Positions 35,223 through 44,250 of a stretch of DNA of 52,679 nucleotides are shown here, piece after piece. Position 1 is the first letter of the stretch. Every line of letters starts with the position of its first letter. The notes under the pieces were generated by a model that saw only the letters and a program-made list of their open reading frames with translations, searched no databases and was not told the origin of the DNA. Made by a program: the position numbers and the translations under genes. Origin of the DNA: JBBQYA01 sp038209155 (GTDB taxonomy: Bacteria; Bacteroidota; Bacteroidia; Sphingobacteriales; Sphingobacteriaceae); assembly GCA_038209155.1 (NCBI GenBank), contig JBBQYA010000005.1:1-52679 (forward strand), written 5' to 3'.

Positions 35223-36953
35223 ATGCTAAAAATAATAAAACGAATTGTTTTTACACTTATTCTTTTCGTTTTATTTGTTGCGGCAAGTGCTTATATTTTT
35301 TCTCGATTTTATCTTGATAAATATTTATCACGTGAGTTAATAAAAATTGTAGACGAGTCTTCTAGTGGTTTTTATCAATTAAAAATCAAAAAAATTCAAA
35401 CCAATATCTTATTAGGATCCATAGAATTAAATGAAGTTGAAATAAAGCCTAATTTTGCAAAATTCAAAGGTTTTGTTTTAGAAAATGGAAATTCTTATGC
35501 TCTTGATATTCGTACATTCTCTATTAAGGGATTTAGAATCTGGGATATTTATAAAAATAATGAAATCATACTTTCTGAGTTTAAACTTACCGAACCCAAA
35601 ATTTTAATCACGCGCAAATTTGCAAAAGAAGATACTACTACCAATCGAATAAATATTAAAAGCTTACTTCTTAAAAATTTCCAAAAAGTAGAAATTGGAA
35701 GCATAAAATTTGATAAAGCTAGTATTATTTACCTCGATTCTTTAACAAACAAACCAGCTGAGCATGCTTTAAAAGATGTTTTCTTTGAATTAAAGGAATT
35801 TTATTTGGACAAAAAATCTACTCTTACACAAGATAATTTTTATTATTCAAAAAATATTAGTTTCCATGCAGGTTCTTATTTTTATTCCTTGCCTGGAGAA
35901 GCGTATGATTTAAAAGTAGATAAAGTTCAATTTTCTGCCCGAGATAGCACTCTAAGTGTTAAGAAAGTTGTCTTTTTTCCAAAATTCAACAAACTCGAAT
36001 TTGCAAAAAGAAATAAATACTGTATAGACCGGGTAGAATTAACAATTGAAAACATTCGATCTACTGGTGTAGATGTTCGAGAAATACTTTATAATGGAAA
36101 AGTGAATTGCGATTCGATTATTCTTTCTTCTGTATTTTTGAACGATTTTAAAGATAAAAGGAAAATTCCAGATCCGAATGCTGCAAAAAAACTACCTACA
36201 AGTTTTTTAAAATCAATTCCAATTCTCATTCATATTAAAGAGTTTAATATCAAAAATGCTAACATTCTCTATGAGGAGATTGCAGAAAATGGATCGATTC
36301 CGGGAAAATTATTTCTTAATGATTTAGAAATTGGAATTTCCAATATAGTGAATGATAGTTCTAAAATTGCTGTTTATCCAATAATGAAACTGATAGCAAA
36401 AGGAAAGCTAATGAATAAAGCTAAATTTACTGCAAGTATTAATTTTGATATGAATTCAACAATAGATCAATTTGAAATGAGTGGAAATGTAAGTCAAGTT
36501 AAATTTTCTGTTTTCAACAAATTGATGTACAATTTAGTAGGTATTCAAACAAGTGATGGAACTTTAGATAATTTAAGTTTTATTTTTTCTGCAAATGACA
36601 ATATATCCAATGGCAGATTAAAATTTTTATACCATGATTTGAAAATAAATTTAGAAGATAAAAAAGAAGATAAAAAGAAGAAATTAAAAAATCTTGCAGT
36701 CAATACTTTTGTTCTTAACGCAAACCCATTACGAAAAAATGATACAAGAACAGGAACTATTAGTGCCAGAAGAAATAAATCTAAATTAATATTTAATTAT
36801 ATTTTCGAGTCACTTTCTTCTGGAATCATGGAAACGGTTTTAAATAATGTCGCTATTGGAGATATTCAAAATTTAAAACTTACAACCAAAAAAATATTTA
36901 CAAGAGACCCTGAGAAAAAAAAAGAAAGAAAAGAAAGAAAACAATTCAATTAA
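35223..36953 (+). CDS. AsmA-like membrane-anchored protein
   Basis: Protein of 576 aa with one N-terminal membrane helix (residues 7-28) and a long periplasmic part made of beta-rich repeats, for example VELTIENIRSTGVDVREILY near 280 and the late segment VGIQTSDGTLDNLSFIFSAN. This overall form fits AsmA/DUF748-type proteins, thought to bridge inner and outer membrane in lipid transport. The C-terminus is strongly basic (KKKERKERKQ). Similarity is by architecture rather than clear motifs. It may share a transcript with the 56-aa gene. Confidence 0.55.
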   Translation: MLKIIKRIVFTLILFVLFVAASAYIFSRFYLDKYLSRELIKIVDESSSGFYQLKIKKIQTNILLGSIELNEVEIKPNFAKFKGFVLENGNSYALDIRTFSIKGFRIWDIYKNNEIILSEFKLTEPKILITRKFAKEDTTTNRINIKSLLLKNFQKVEIGSIKFDKASIIYLDSLTNKPAEHALKDVFFELKEFYLDKKSTLTQDNFYYSKNISFHAGSYFYSLPGEAYDLKVDKVQFSARDSTLSVKKVVFFPKFNKLEFAKRNKYCIDRVELTIENIRSTGVDVREILYNGKVNCDSIILSSVFLNDFKDKRKIPDPNAAKKLPTSFLKSIPILIHIKEFNIKNANILYEEIAENGSIPGKLFLNDLEIGISNIVNDSSKIAVYPIMKLIAKGKLMNKAKFTASINFDMNSTIDQFEMSGNVSQVKFSVFNKLMYNLVGIQTSDGTLDNLSFIFSANDNISNGRLKFLYHDLKINLEDKKEDKKKKLKNLAVNTFVLNANPLRKNDTRTGTISARRNKSKLIFNYIFESLSSGIMETVLNNVAIGDIQNLKLTTKKIFTRDPEKKKERKERKQFN

Positions 36954-37005
36954 TAATTTAATTTTTATCCACATAATTAAAACTTTAATTAATCATTTAG
37001 GTATC

Positions 37006-37013
37006 TATATTTG
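37006..37013 (+). promoter_or_regulatory. -7 element of the ABC transporter promoter
   Basis: TATATTTG matches TAnnTTTG and lies 30 bases before the ATG at 37043. No clear -33 TTG is seen at the usual distance. Confidence 0.4.
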
Positions 37014-37042
37014 CAATATCTCATTAATACCCAATCCAAAGA

Positions 37043-38863
37043 ATGGCACGTGCCAGATTAAATAGTAGTAATACTCAGCCAGAAGATTTACCGAAAGCAA
37101 AAATTACCAAAGCCTCTTTAGCGAATGTTTTAGTGCTGCTGAGTTATCTTAAACCATATAAACTAAAATATTTCCTTGGACTAGTTTTCCTTTTACTTTC
37201 CGGATTAGCATTGCTTTATTTTCCGAAAGCAATGGGGCAATTAATAGATGCTGCAAAACTTACAGCACCTGGTGAAACTTTGAAAAATGTAGATTCAATA
37301 GCTCTAATTTTGCTCGGAGTGTTGCTTTTACAAGCTGTTTTTTCATTTTTTAGAATTGTTTGGTTTGTAGAAGTTGCTGAAAAAGCATTAGCAGATATTC
37401 GTAAAGAAACCTATTCCAAACTGATAACTCTTCCAATGGATTTTTTCGCCAAAAGACGTGTTGGAGAATTGAATAGCCGAATTAGTGCAGATTTATCTCA
37501 AATTCAAGACAGCATTACCACAACCATAGCAGAAATTCTCAGACAATTAATTCTACTTATTGGAGGAACAATAGCATTAAGTTTCGTTTCTGGTAAACTT
37601 ACACTCATGATGTTGGCAGTATTCCCTGTTATGGTAGTTATTGCAGTTATTTTCGGAAGGTATATTCGTAAAATCTCCAAATTAGCTCAAGATCAATTAG
37701 CCAATTCAAATACCATTGTGGAAGAAACTTTGCAAGGAATTGCAAATGTAAAGGCCTTTGCCAATGAGCCATATGAAGCTAATAGATACAAAACAAGTGT
37801 GAACGAAGTAGTAAAATTGGCAATGAAAGGAGCAACCTATCGAGGTGGCTTTGCATCATTTATTATATTTTGTTTGTTTGGAGCAATAGTTACAGTGGTA
37901 TGGTATGGAGTAAAATTAGTTCAAGCAGGTGAAATCTCTGTAGGAGATCTTACTTCCTTTATACTATATGCCACTTTTGTAGGTGGAGCAATGGGTAGTT
38001 TTGCTGATTTGTATGCCAATCTGCAAAAAACAATCGGAGCAACTGAGCGTGTTTTAGAAATATTAAAGGAAGAAAATGAACCTGTTTTATTGACCGATAA
38101 CCCTTTAGAAATTAAACAAAAACTCTTTGGTGCATTAGAGTTTGATCAAATTTCTTTCAGTTATGCTGGCAGAAAAGATACTGAAGTATTGCACAAAATA
38201 AGTTTTAGCGTTAATGCTGGCGAAAGAGTTGCTATAGTTGGGCCAAGTGGAGCTGGAAAATCTACCATAGCCTCTCTCCTACTCCGTTTTTACGAATTAG
38301 ATTCGGGTCAATTATTATTTGATGGTATTAATAGTAAAGAATTTAGTTTAAATGATATTCGATCGCAAGTAGCAATTGTTCCTCAAGATGTTTTGCTTTT
38401 TGGTGGTACAATAGCCGAAAATATTGGATACGGAAAAATAGGTTCAAGCATTTCTGAAATGCGAGAAGCTGCACAAAGAGCTAATGCTATGGAATTTATT
38501 GAACGTTTTCCAGAAGGATTTGAAACCATAGTGGGCGAACGTGGAATTAAACTTTCTGGCGGACAAAGACAGAGAATTGCTATAGCAAGAGCACTTTTAA
38601 AAAACCCAGCTATTTTAATTTTGGATGAAGCTACTAGTTCTTTGGATTCGGAATCAGAGAGATTGGTTCAGGAAGCTTTAGAAGAGTTAATGAAAAACAG
38701 AACCTCCATTATAATTGCTCATAGACTTTCCACAATTCGAGAGTCTGATAAGATAGTAGTATTAGACGCAGGCAAAATTGTGGAGGTTGGCAACCATGAA
38801 AGTCTTCTTAAAAATGAAAATGGTTTGTATCGATATTTAAGCCAATTACAATTTGAAGTTTAA
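37043..38863 (+). CDS. ABC exporter, permease and ATPase in one chain (MsbA-like)
   Basis: Half-transporter of 606 aa that would work as a homodimer. The N-terminal six-helix exporter domain covers about 35-330. The ATPase domain has Walker A (GPSGAGKST near 400), the signature LSGGQRQR near 503, Walker B (ILILDEAT near 525) and the H-loop histidine (IIAHRLS). It resembles lipid/drug exporters of the MsbA type, and a lipid or lipid-linked glycan substrate is plausible with a capsule locus downstream. Its own promoter and a 188-base gap separate it from the export lipoprotein gene. Confidence 0.9.
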   Translation: MARARLNSSNTQPEDLPKAKITKASLANVLVLLSYLKPYKLKYFLGLVFLLLSGLALLYFPKAMGQLIDAAKLTAPGETLKNVDSIALILLGVLLLQAVFSFFRIVWFVEVAEKALADIRKETYSKLITLPMDFFAKRRVGELNSRISADLSQIQDSITTTIAEILRQLILLIGGTIALSFVSGKLTLMMLAVFPVMVVIAVIFGRYIRKISKLAQDQLANSNTIVEETLQGIANVKAFANEPYEANRYKTSVNEVVKLAMKGATYRGGFASFIIFCLFGAIVTVVWYGVKLVQAGEISVGDLTSFILYATFVGGAMGSFADLYANLQKTIGATERVLEILKEENEPVLLTDNPLEIKQKLFGALEFDQISFSYAGRKDTEVLHKISFSVNAGERVAIVGPSGAGKSTIASLLLRFYELDSGQLLFDGINSKEFSLNDIRSQVAIVPQDVLLFGGTIAENIGYGKIGSSISEMREAAQRANAMEFIERFPEGFETIVGERGIKLSGGQRQRIAIARALLKNPAILILDEATSSLDSESERLVQEALEELMKNRTSIIIAHRLSTIRESDKIVVLDAGKIVEVGNHESLLKNENGLYRYLSQLQFEV

Positions 38864-38949
38864 TAATCAGGATTTTAATAGCAAAAAACAAATCCATATT
38901 TATTAATTAGAGGTTAAATTTATCTAAAAACAAAAAACTTTTTTTTGTG

Positions 38950-38957
38950 TACTTTCG
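38950..38957 (+). promoter_or_regulatory. possible -7 element of the capsule locus
   Basis: TACTTTCG is one base off TAnnTTTG and lies 94 bases before the export lipoprotein ATG. It is the best candidate for the start of the polysaccharide operon. Confidence 0.3.
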
Positions 38958-39051
38958 CCCATATTAAAAAGATTCAAAATACTCAATTGATTGTTTAGGA
39001 TCGACATTTAATAGAATTAGATATTTAACTACTATCTCAACGAAAAACTGC

Positions 39052-39846
39052 ATGCGTTATAATTTCTATAGATTATTAATCATTTTTATTGGATTTACCT
39101 TCCTAATAATTCAAACATCTTGTGTAAGTCAAAAAAAAATAACATATTTTCAAAATGAAGCTAATGATATTCAAACAACAGAAATTTCTAAAGCATATAT
39201 TGCTAAAATACAAGCCGGAGATATAATAAGCGTAGCTGTAAGTAGCTTAAGTCCAGAAGCTAGCGCAATGTTTAATCCTTATCAAACTATGGGAACAGGG
39301 CAAACGATAAACCCAACCAATACAATACCGCAAGTGCCTGGTTATTTGGTAAATGAAGAAGGATATATTATTTTACCTTTAGTTGGAAAAGTTCAATTAA
39401 GTGGGCTTACCACTAAGGAAAGCACCGAATTAATAACGGAAAAGTTGGAAAAATATCTTCAACAACCAACTGTAAATATCCGAATTTTGAATTTTAAAAT
39501 CTCTGTAATGGGTGAAGTTTCAAGACCATCTGTTTACACCATCGCAAATGAAAAAATCACCATTCCAGAAGCACTAAGTTTGGCAGGTGATCTCACTATT
39601 TTTGGAAAACGAGAAAATGTTTTATTAATCAGAGAAACGGATGGCAAAAGAGAATTTGCACGTATAGATTTAACACAAAGAGATTTATTTAATTCACCCT
39701 ATTATTATTTGAGAGCAAATGATGTTTTATATGTTGAACCTTCGAGAGGTAAGGTTACTAGTACTGAACGTGTAGTGCAACTCGGCCCAATAGTTATAAG
39801 CGGAATGACACTTTTAATCGTATTATCCAACATTTTACTGAGATAA
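39052..39846 (+). CDS. Wza-like polysaccharide export lipoprotein
   Basis: Outer-membrane lipoprotein that forms the export channel for capsule or exopolysaccharide. The signal ends in the lipobox TSC (FLIIQTSC). The polysaccharide export domain follows (KIQAGDIISVAVSSLSPEAS near 55, then PGYLVNEEGYIILPLVGKVQ near 98) and a SLBB-type segment (KISVMGEVSRPSVYTIAN near 148). A C-terminal hydrophobic helix (IVISGMTLLIVLSNILL) fits the membrane-spanning end seen in Bacteroidota homologues. At 264 aa it is shorter than E. coli Wza, as is usual here. It opens the polysaccharide locus, 54 bases before the Wzc-like gene. Confidence 0.9.
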   Translation: MRYNFYRLLIIFIGFTFLIIQTSCVSQKKITYFQNEANDIQTTEISKAYIAKIQAGDIISVAVSSLSPEASAMFNPYQTMGTGQTINPTNTIPQVPGYLVNEEGYIILPLVGKVQLSGLTTKESTELITEKLEKYLQQPTVNIRILNFKISVMGEVSRPSVYTIANEKITIPEALSLAGDLTIFGKRENVLLIRETDGKREFARIDLTQRDLFNSPYYYLRANDVLYVEPSRGKVTSTERVVQLGPIVISGMTLLIVLSNILLR

Positions 39847-39900
39847 TTTATTAAAAGTTCACCCTACATTTGATTTTATCTAGCTTAAAATTTCGATTCA

Positions 39901-42258
39901 ATGACCCAAAATACTACTGATCCTTTTCTTTCTGAAGCTGAAAAACATTCAGACTTTAATTTAAAAGAAGAATTATACAAATATCTATCTTATTGGAAAT
40001 GGTTTTTGCTTAGTTTAATGATATGCTTAACTGCTGCATTTATTTATTTAAAAAGAACCACTCCTTTATATTCTTTAAAGACAAGTATTCTGATAAAAGA
40101 TAGTAAAAAAGGGGTTGGGCAAGATAATATTTTAAAGCAAATAGATATTTTTTCTTCTAATAAATTGGTGGACAATGAAATTGAAATTCTAAAATCTTAC
40201 ACCTTAATGGAAAAAGTGGTAGAAGGTTTGCAACTGCAAGTTGGCTATTACCATGAAACTAGATTAAGAATGGTAGAATTGTACGGCGATAATTGTCCAG
40301 TGAAATTGGAAATGATAGATCCAAGTAGAAATATTTATAATTCACTGTTAAAATTAGTCATTTTAGATGCTCAAACCGCAGAATTAAATGGAATTAAAAT
40401 TGAATTAAATAAAGTAATAAAAACAAATTTTGGTTTAATAAAAATTTCCAATATTGGGAAAAGCCAAAGCATAAAAGAATTGGATATTATTGTGCAAACA
40501 ATGCCAGCCGCATCTCAGACAATTTTAGGTAGTTTATCTGTTGAGCCAAGTACAAAAACTTCTTCTGTACTGCTAATTAGTATTTTAACTCCATCCAGAC
40601 AGAAAGGAATAGATGTTTTGAATAAATTGGTTGAGGTTTATAACTCTGCTGGATTGGAAGACAAAAACAGAGTAGCTGCTAAAACATTAGCTTTTGTAGA
40701 AGAGAGATTGAAATTGATTTCAGGAGATCTTTCGCAGGTAGAAAAAAATGTAGAAGATTTTAAATCTAGAGAGGGTATTACGGATATAAGTGCTGAATCT
40801 ACGTTGTTTCTATCAAGTGTTCAAGATATTGATCGGCAATTAACTCAAGTAAAAATTCAGCAGAGTGTTTTAAAAAGTATAGAAGAATACGTGAGAAATA
40901 AAGCTGATAAAGAAGGAACGGTACCAGCAACTTTAGGTATAAATGATCCAGTAATGTTGAGGATTATTGCAGAATTATCGGAATTAGAAATAAGAAGAAA
41001 AAATGCTATTAAGTTAGTGAAGTTAGATAATCCGATGATTATCGCGATAGATGAGCAGATTATTTCGTTAAAAAATAATCTAGGTGAGAATATTCAAACT
41101 TTAAATCGAAGTTTGACAATTACGCGTCAACAATTAGAAAGTGAAAATTCTAAATTAGAACGATTAATAAAAACAGTTCCTGGAAAAGAAAGAGAATTAG
41201 TAGACATAACCCGAGAACAATTAATTAAAAATAATTTATATTTATTTTTATTACAAAAAAGAGAGGAAACTGCTTTATCTTTTGCATCAGAAGTTTCGGA
41301 TAGCAGAACAATAGATAAAGCAAGAGGCAGTAATTCTCCAGTGGAGCCAGTTGCTTCAACAATTTATTTAATCTTTTTATTAATTGGAATCGCAGTTCCT
41401 TCTGCTATCATCTACATTTTAGAATTATTAAACGATAGAATTAAAGGAAAAAGAGAAATAGAAAAAGGAACTCAAGCTCCAATATTGGGAGAGATTTCTT
41501 ACACCGAACATGATAAGGCGTTAGTTATTTCGGATAATGGAAGAAATATGATGGCCGAACAAATACGATCTATTAGAACTAATCTTTCATTTTTAGCTCC
41601 TGGAACAAATTTGAAATCAATTTTATTTACTTCCAGTATGAGTGGGGAAGGTAAATCATTCATCTCATTAAACTTAGGTGCAAGCATTGCATTGATGGAA
41701 AAGAAAATAATTATTCTTGAATTTGATTTACGTAAACCTAAACTTTTTGAATCTTTAAAAATTGAAAAAGGTGTAGGATTAAGTAATTATTTAATTGGCC
41801 AAGCTGAATTAAAAGATATTATAAAAAAGGTTCCGGGGCAGGATAATTATTCTATGATTTCTTGTGGACCAGTACCTCCCAATCCTGTAGAATTATTAGT
41901 TAAAGGTAGAATGCAAGAATTGTTCACAAAATTAAGAGAACAGTTTGAGTATATTATTATTGATGCGCCGCCAGTTGGAATTGTTACAGATGCTCAATTA
42001 TTAGAGCAATATGCCGATGCCACTATTTTTATTCTTCGTCATGACTTTACTCCTAAAAGTAGCATTGCAATGGTGGATGATTTGTATATAAATAAGAAAT
42101 TTAAAAATTTAAATATCATATTTAATGCTGTGAAAAAAGGTGGAAGATACGGCTATGGCTATGGCTATGGTTACGGGTATGGTTATGGATATTATGATTC
42201 TAGAGATGACAGCAAAGGATTGCTTTCTAAAGCATTAAGATCATTTAGAAGAAATTAA
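39901..42258 (+). CDS. Wzc-like tyrosine kinase and chain-length regulator
   Basis: Inner-membrane protein of 785 aa that controls polymer length and export. Two membrane helices (about 32-50 and 485-505) enclose a periplasmic Wzz domain with coiled coils. The cytosolic BY-kinase has Walker A (SSMSGEGKS near 578), Walker A' (IIILEFDLRKPKL near 605) and Walker B (YIIIDAPPVG near 685). The C-terminus has the autophosphorylation cluster as an unusual alternating Gly-Tyr run (residues 750-765). It fits directly behind the Wza-like gene. Confidence 0.93.
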   Translation: MTQNTTDPFLSEAEKHSDFNLKEELYKYLSYWKWFLLSLMICLTAAFIYLKRTTPLYSLKTSILIKDSKKGVGQDNILKQIDIFSSNKLVDNEIEILKSYTLMEKVVEGLQLQVGYYHETRLRMVELYGDNCPVKLEMIDPSRNIYNSLLKLVILDAQTAELNGIKIELNKVIKTNFGLIKISNIGKSQSIKELDIIVQTMPAASQTILGSLSVEPSTKTSSVLLISILTPSRQKGIDVLNKLVEVYNSAGLEDKNRVAAKTLAFVEERLKLISGDLSQVEKNVEDFKSREGITDISAESTLFLSSVQDIDRQLTQVKIQQSVLKSIEEYVRNKADKEGTVPATLGINDPVMLRIIAELSELEIRRKNAIKLVKLDNPMIIAIDEQIISLKNNLGENIQTLNRSLTITRQQLESENSKLERLIKTVPGKERELVDITREQLIKNNLYLFLLQKREETALSFASEVSDSRTIDKARGSNSPVEPVASTIYLIFLLIGIAVPSAIIYILELLNDRIKGKREIEKGTQAPILGEISYTEHDKALVISDNGRNMMAEQIRSIRTNLSFLAPGTNLKSILFTSSMSGEGKSFISLNLGASIALMEKKIIILEFDLRKPKLFESLKIEKGVGLSNYLIGQAELKDIIKKVPGQDNYSMISCGPVPPNPVELLVKGRMQELFTKLREQFEYIIIDAPPVGIVTDAQLLEQYADATIFILRHDFTPKSSIAMVDDLYINKKFKNLNIIFNAVKKGGRYGYGYGYGYGYGYGYYDSRDDSKGLLSKALRSFRRN
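42148..42195 (+). repeat. hexamer repeats coding for the Gly-Tyr tail of the Wzc-like kinase
   Basis: Seven in-frame repeats of the form GGN-TAY (ggctat, ggctat, ggctat, ggttac, gggtat, ggttat, ggatat) code for alternating Gly and Tyr, with further Tyr codons at both ends. Slippage in units of 6 would change the number of phosphorylation sites without a frameshift, although the varied third bases limit slippage. Confidence 0.85.
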
Positions 42259-42383
42259 TTTTTCTTTTAAATTGCCACCAACATACAAATCTAAAAATTT
42301 GGGTTAAAATCAAAAAACTTACTTTAAACTTATTCAAAAAGAATTGTTTTCTGATAATAGATTTAAGAATAACCTAAAACGAC

Positions 42384-42421
42384 ATCATATAATTATGTGA
42401 CTGACGCGGCGAAGCCATGAT
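42384..42421. repeat. GC-rich palindromic segment, degenerate REP-like copy
   Basis: The segment includes ctgacgcggcgaagccat (42401-42418), which aligns with the REP-like core at 9192-9209 with a few changes. It can form GGC-GAA-GCC, and an outer ATCAT/ATGAT pair (42384-42388, 42417-42421) is present. It lies in the 205-base gap between the kinase and dehydrogenase genes. Confidence 0.35.
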
Positions 42422-42463
42422 AAACAAGTATAATTAATAAAAAAAAATTAAATCATCAAACGA

Positions 42464-43759
42464 ATGAAATTACCAAAAATTGCAGTTATTGGATTGGGTT
42501 ATGTAGGCTTACCTTTGGCAAGATTATTTGCTACAAAATTTTCTGTTGTTGGTTTTGATATTAATCAGCAACGGGTTTCTGAATTAAATAATGGAAAAGA
42601 TTCAACTTTAGAAATAGAAGATACATTATTAAAATCTGTTTTAGTAAAAAACACATCCGAAAAAATTGGATTATTTTGTACCACTACTATAGATGATTTG
42701 TCAGATTGCAATTATTATATTGTAACAGTACCTACACCGGTGGATAAACATAATAGACCGGATTTGACCCCACTTTACAAATCGAGTGAAACAATTGGTA
42801 AATTGTTAAAAAAGGGGGATATAGTTATATATGAATCAACGGTTTATCCAGGAGTTACAGAGGAGGAATGTGTTCCGGTTTTAGAAAAATTTAGCGGATT
42901 GAAATTTAACGTAGATTTTTTTGCAGGATATTCTCCTGAAAGAATAAATCCAGGAGATAAAGAACATACAGTAGAAAAGATTTTGAAAATCACAGCTGGT
43001 TCTACTCCTGAAACAGGCGAAAAAGTTAATGATTTGTATAAGTCGGTAATTACTGCAGGAACACATTTAGCTCCCAGCATAAAAGTCGCTGAAGCTGCAA
43101 AAGTAATTGAAAATTCACAACGTGATATTAATATTGCTTTTGTAAATGAACTAGCGAAAATTTTTAATTTAATGAATATTGACACTTCGTCTGTTTTAAA
43201 AGCAGCAGGAACTAAATGGAATTTTTTAAATTTTAAACCGGGTTTAGTGGGCGGACATTGCATCGGAGTAGATCCTTATTATCTAGCTCAAAAGGCACAA
43301 GAAGTAGGTTATCATCCAGAAATTATCTTAGCAGGAAGAAGAGTAAATGATTCTATGGGATCTTACGTTGCAGAAGAAGTGGTAAAATTAATGGTGAAGA
43401 AAAATGTTCCATTACGCAATGCAAGATGTTTAATTTTAGGATTTACTTTTAAAGAAAACTGTCCAGATGTAAGAAATACCCGAGTGATTGATATTATCAA
43501 GGAATTAAACGAATACCATATTGATCCGATAATTTTTGATCCTTGGGCTTCACCATCTGAGGTAGAACATGAATATAAAGTAAAAACAGTAAAAAACTTA
43601 ACTGATACAGGCCATGCGCATTATGAAGCTATCATTTTGGCAGTGGCACATGATGAATTTAAAAATTTGGATATAGTAAGTCTAAAAAACCCAGCAGGAG
43701 CTATTATTTATGATGTAAAAGGCATGTTGGAAACAACAGTTTCAGATGGCCGACTTTAA
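42464..43759 (+). CDS. nucleotide sugar dehydrogenase (TviB/VipA/WbpA-like)
   Basis: UDP-sugar 6-dehydrogenase that makes a UDP-uronic acid, probably UDP-N-acetylgalactosaminuronate or the manno form, for the polymer. The NAD site is IGLGYVGLPLA (residues 9-19). ESTVYPGVTEEECVPVLE near 126 and GYSPERINPGD fit the TviB/VipA group. The catalytic cysteine is C266 in GGHCIGVDPYY. GFTFKENCPDVRNTR near 327 completes the C-terminal domain. Its length of 431 aa is normal. The exact sugar cannot be set from sequence alone. Confidence 0.9.
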   Translation: MKLPKIAVIGLGYVGLPLARLFATKFSVVGFDINQQRVSELNNGKDSTLEIEDTLLKSVLVKNTSEKIGLFCTTTIDDLSDCNYYIVTVPTPVDKHNRPDLTPLYKSSETIGKLLKKGDIVIYESTVYPGVTEEECVPVLEKFSGLKFNVDFFAGYSPERINPGDKEHTVEKILKITAGSTPETGEKVNDLYKSVITAGTHLAPSIKVAEAAKVIENSQRDINIAFVNELAKIFNLMNIDTSSVLKAAGTKWNFLNFKPGLVGGHCIGVDPYYLAQKAQEVGYHPEIILAGRRVNDSMGSYVAEEVVKLMVKKNVPLRNARCLILGFTFKENCPDVRNTRVIDIIKELNEYHIDPIIFDPWASPSEVEHEYKVKTVKNLTDTGHAHYEAIILAVAHDEFKNLDIVSLKNPAGAIIYDVKGMLETTVSDGRL

Positions 43760-43773
43760 TTTAAAAAAGTAAA

Positions 43774-44250
43774 ATGATTTTAGATTCTATTCAAAATTCT
43801 GGAAAATATTATGGATTGCATCCATATTTTAAACAAGCATTTGAGTATTTGAAGCAATTAAGTTTAAATGATTTTAATGCTGAAGAAGAGAAAATTGAAA
43901 TTATTGGAAAAGAACTATTTGCAATAAACGCTATCGTTCTAGGTAAAAATAATCTTTTACCAGAATCACACAAAAAGTATATTGACATTCAATACGTAAA
44001 GAAAGGAAAAGATGAAATGAGATGGATACCTTTATCGCTTTGTGAAAATCCAATTGGTAAATTCGATTTAGAAAAAGATATAATTTTTTATTCTGATTGG
44101 GCGGATCAAATAATTCAAGTTCCAGAAAATTATTTTGTCATATTTTTCCCAACAGATGCACATGCTCCTCTTGCAGGGGAATCGGAAATGTATAAATCTG
44201 TAATCAAAGTGTGTGAAAATTTAATTAATACTAATAAAATTGGCTCATAA
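43774..44250 (+). CDS. YhcH/YjgK/YiaL-family protein
   Basis: Small cytosolic protein of 158 aa from the DUF386 family, related to EbgC and YhcH. Family landmarks are SHKKYIDIQYVKKGKDEM near 69, then FFPTDAHAPL near 128 and a final basic strand (YKSVIKVCEN). These bicupin-like proteins are thought to help convert sugar anomers or sialic-acid-type sugars, although activity is proven for few. It sits between the dehydrogenase and flippase genes, overlapping the flippase by 11 bases, so it likely acts on a sugar of this polymer. Confidence 0.85.
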   Translation: MILDSIQNSGKYYGLHPYFKQAFEYLKQLSLNDFNAEEEKIEIIGKELFAINAIVLGKNNLLPESHKKYIDIQYVKKGKDEMRWIPLSLCENPIGKFDLEKDIIFYSDWADQIIQVPENYFVIFFPTDAHAPLAGESEMYKSVIKVCENLINTNKIGS

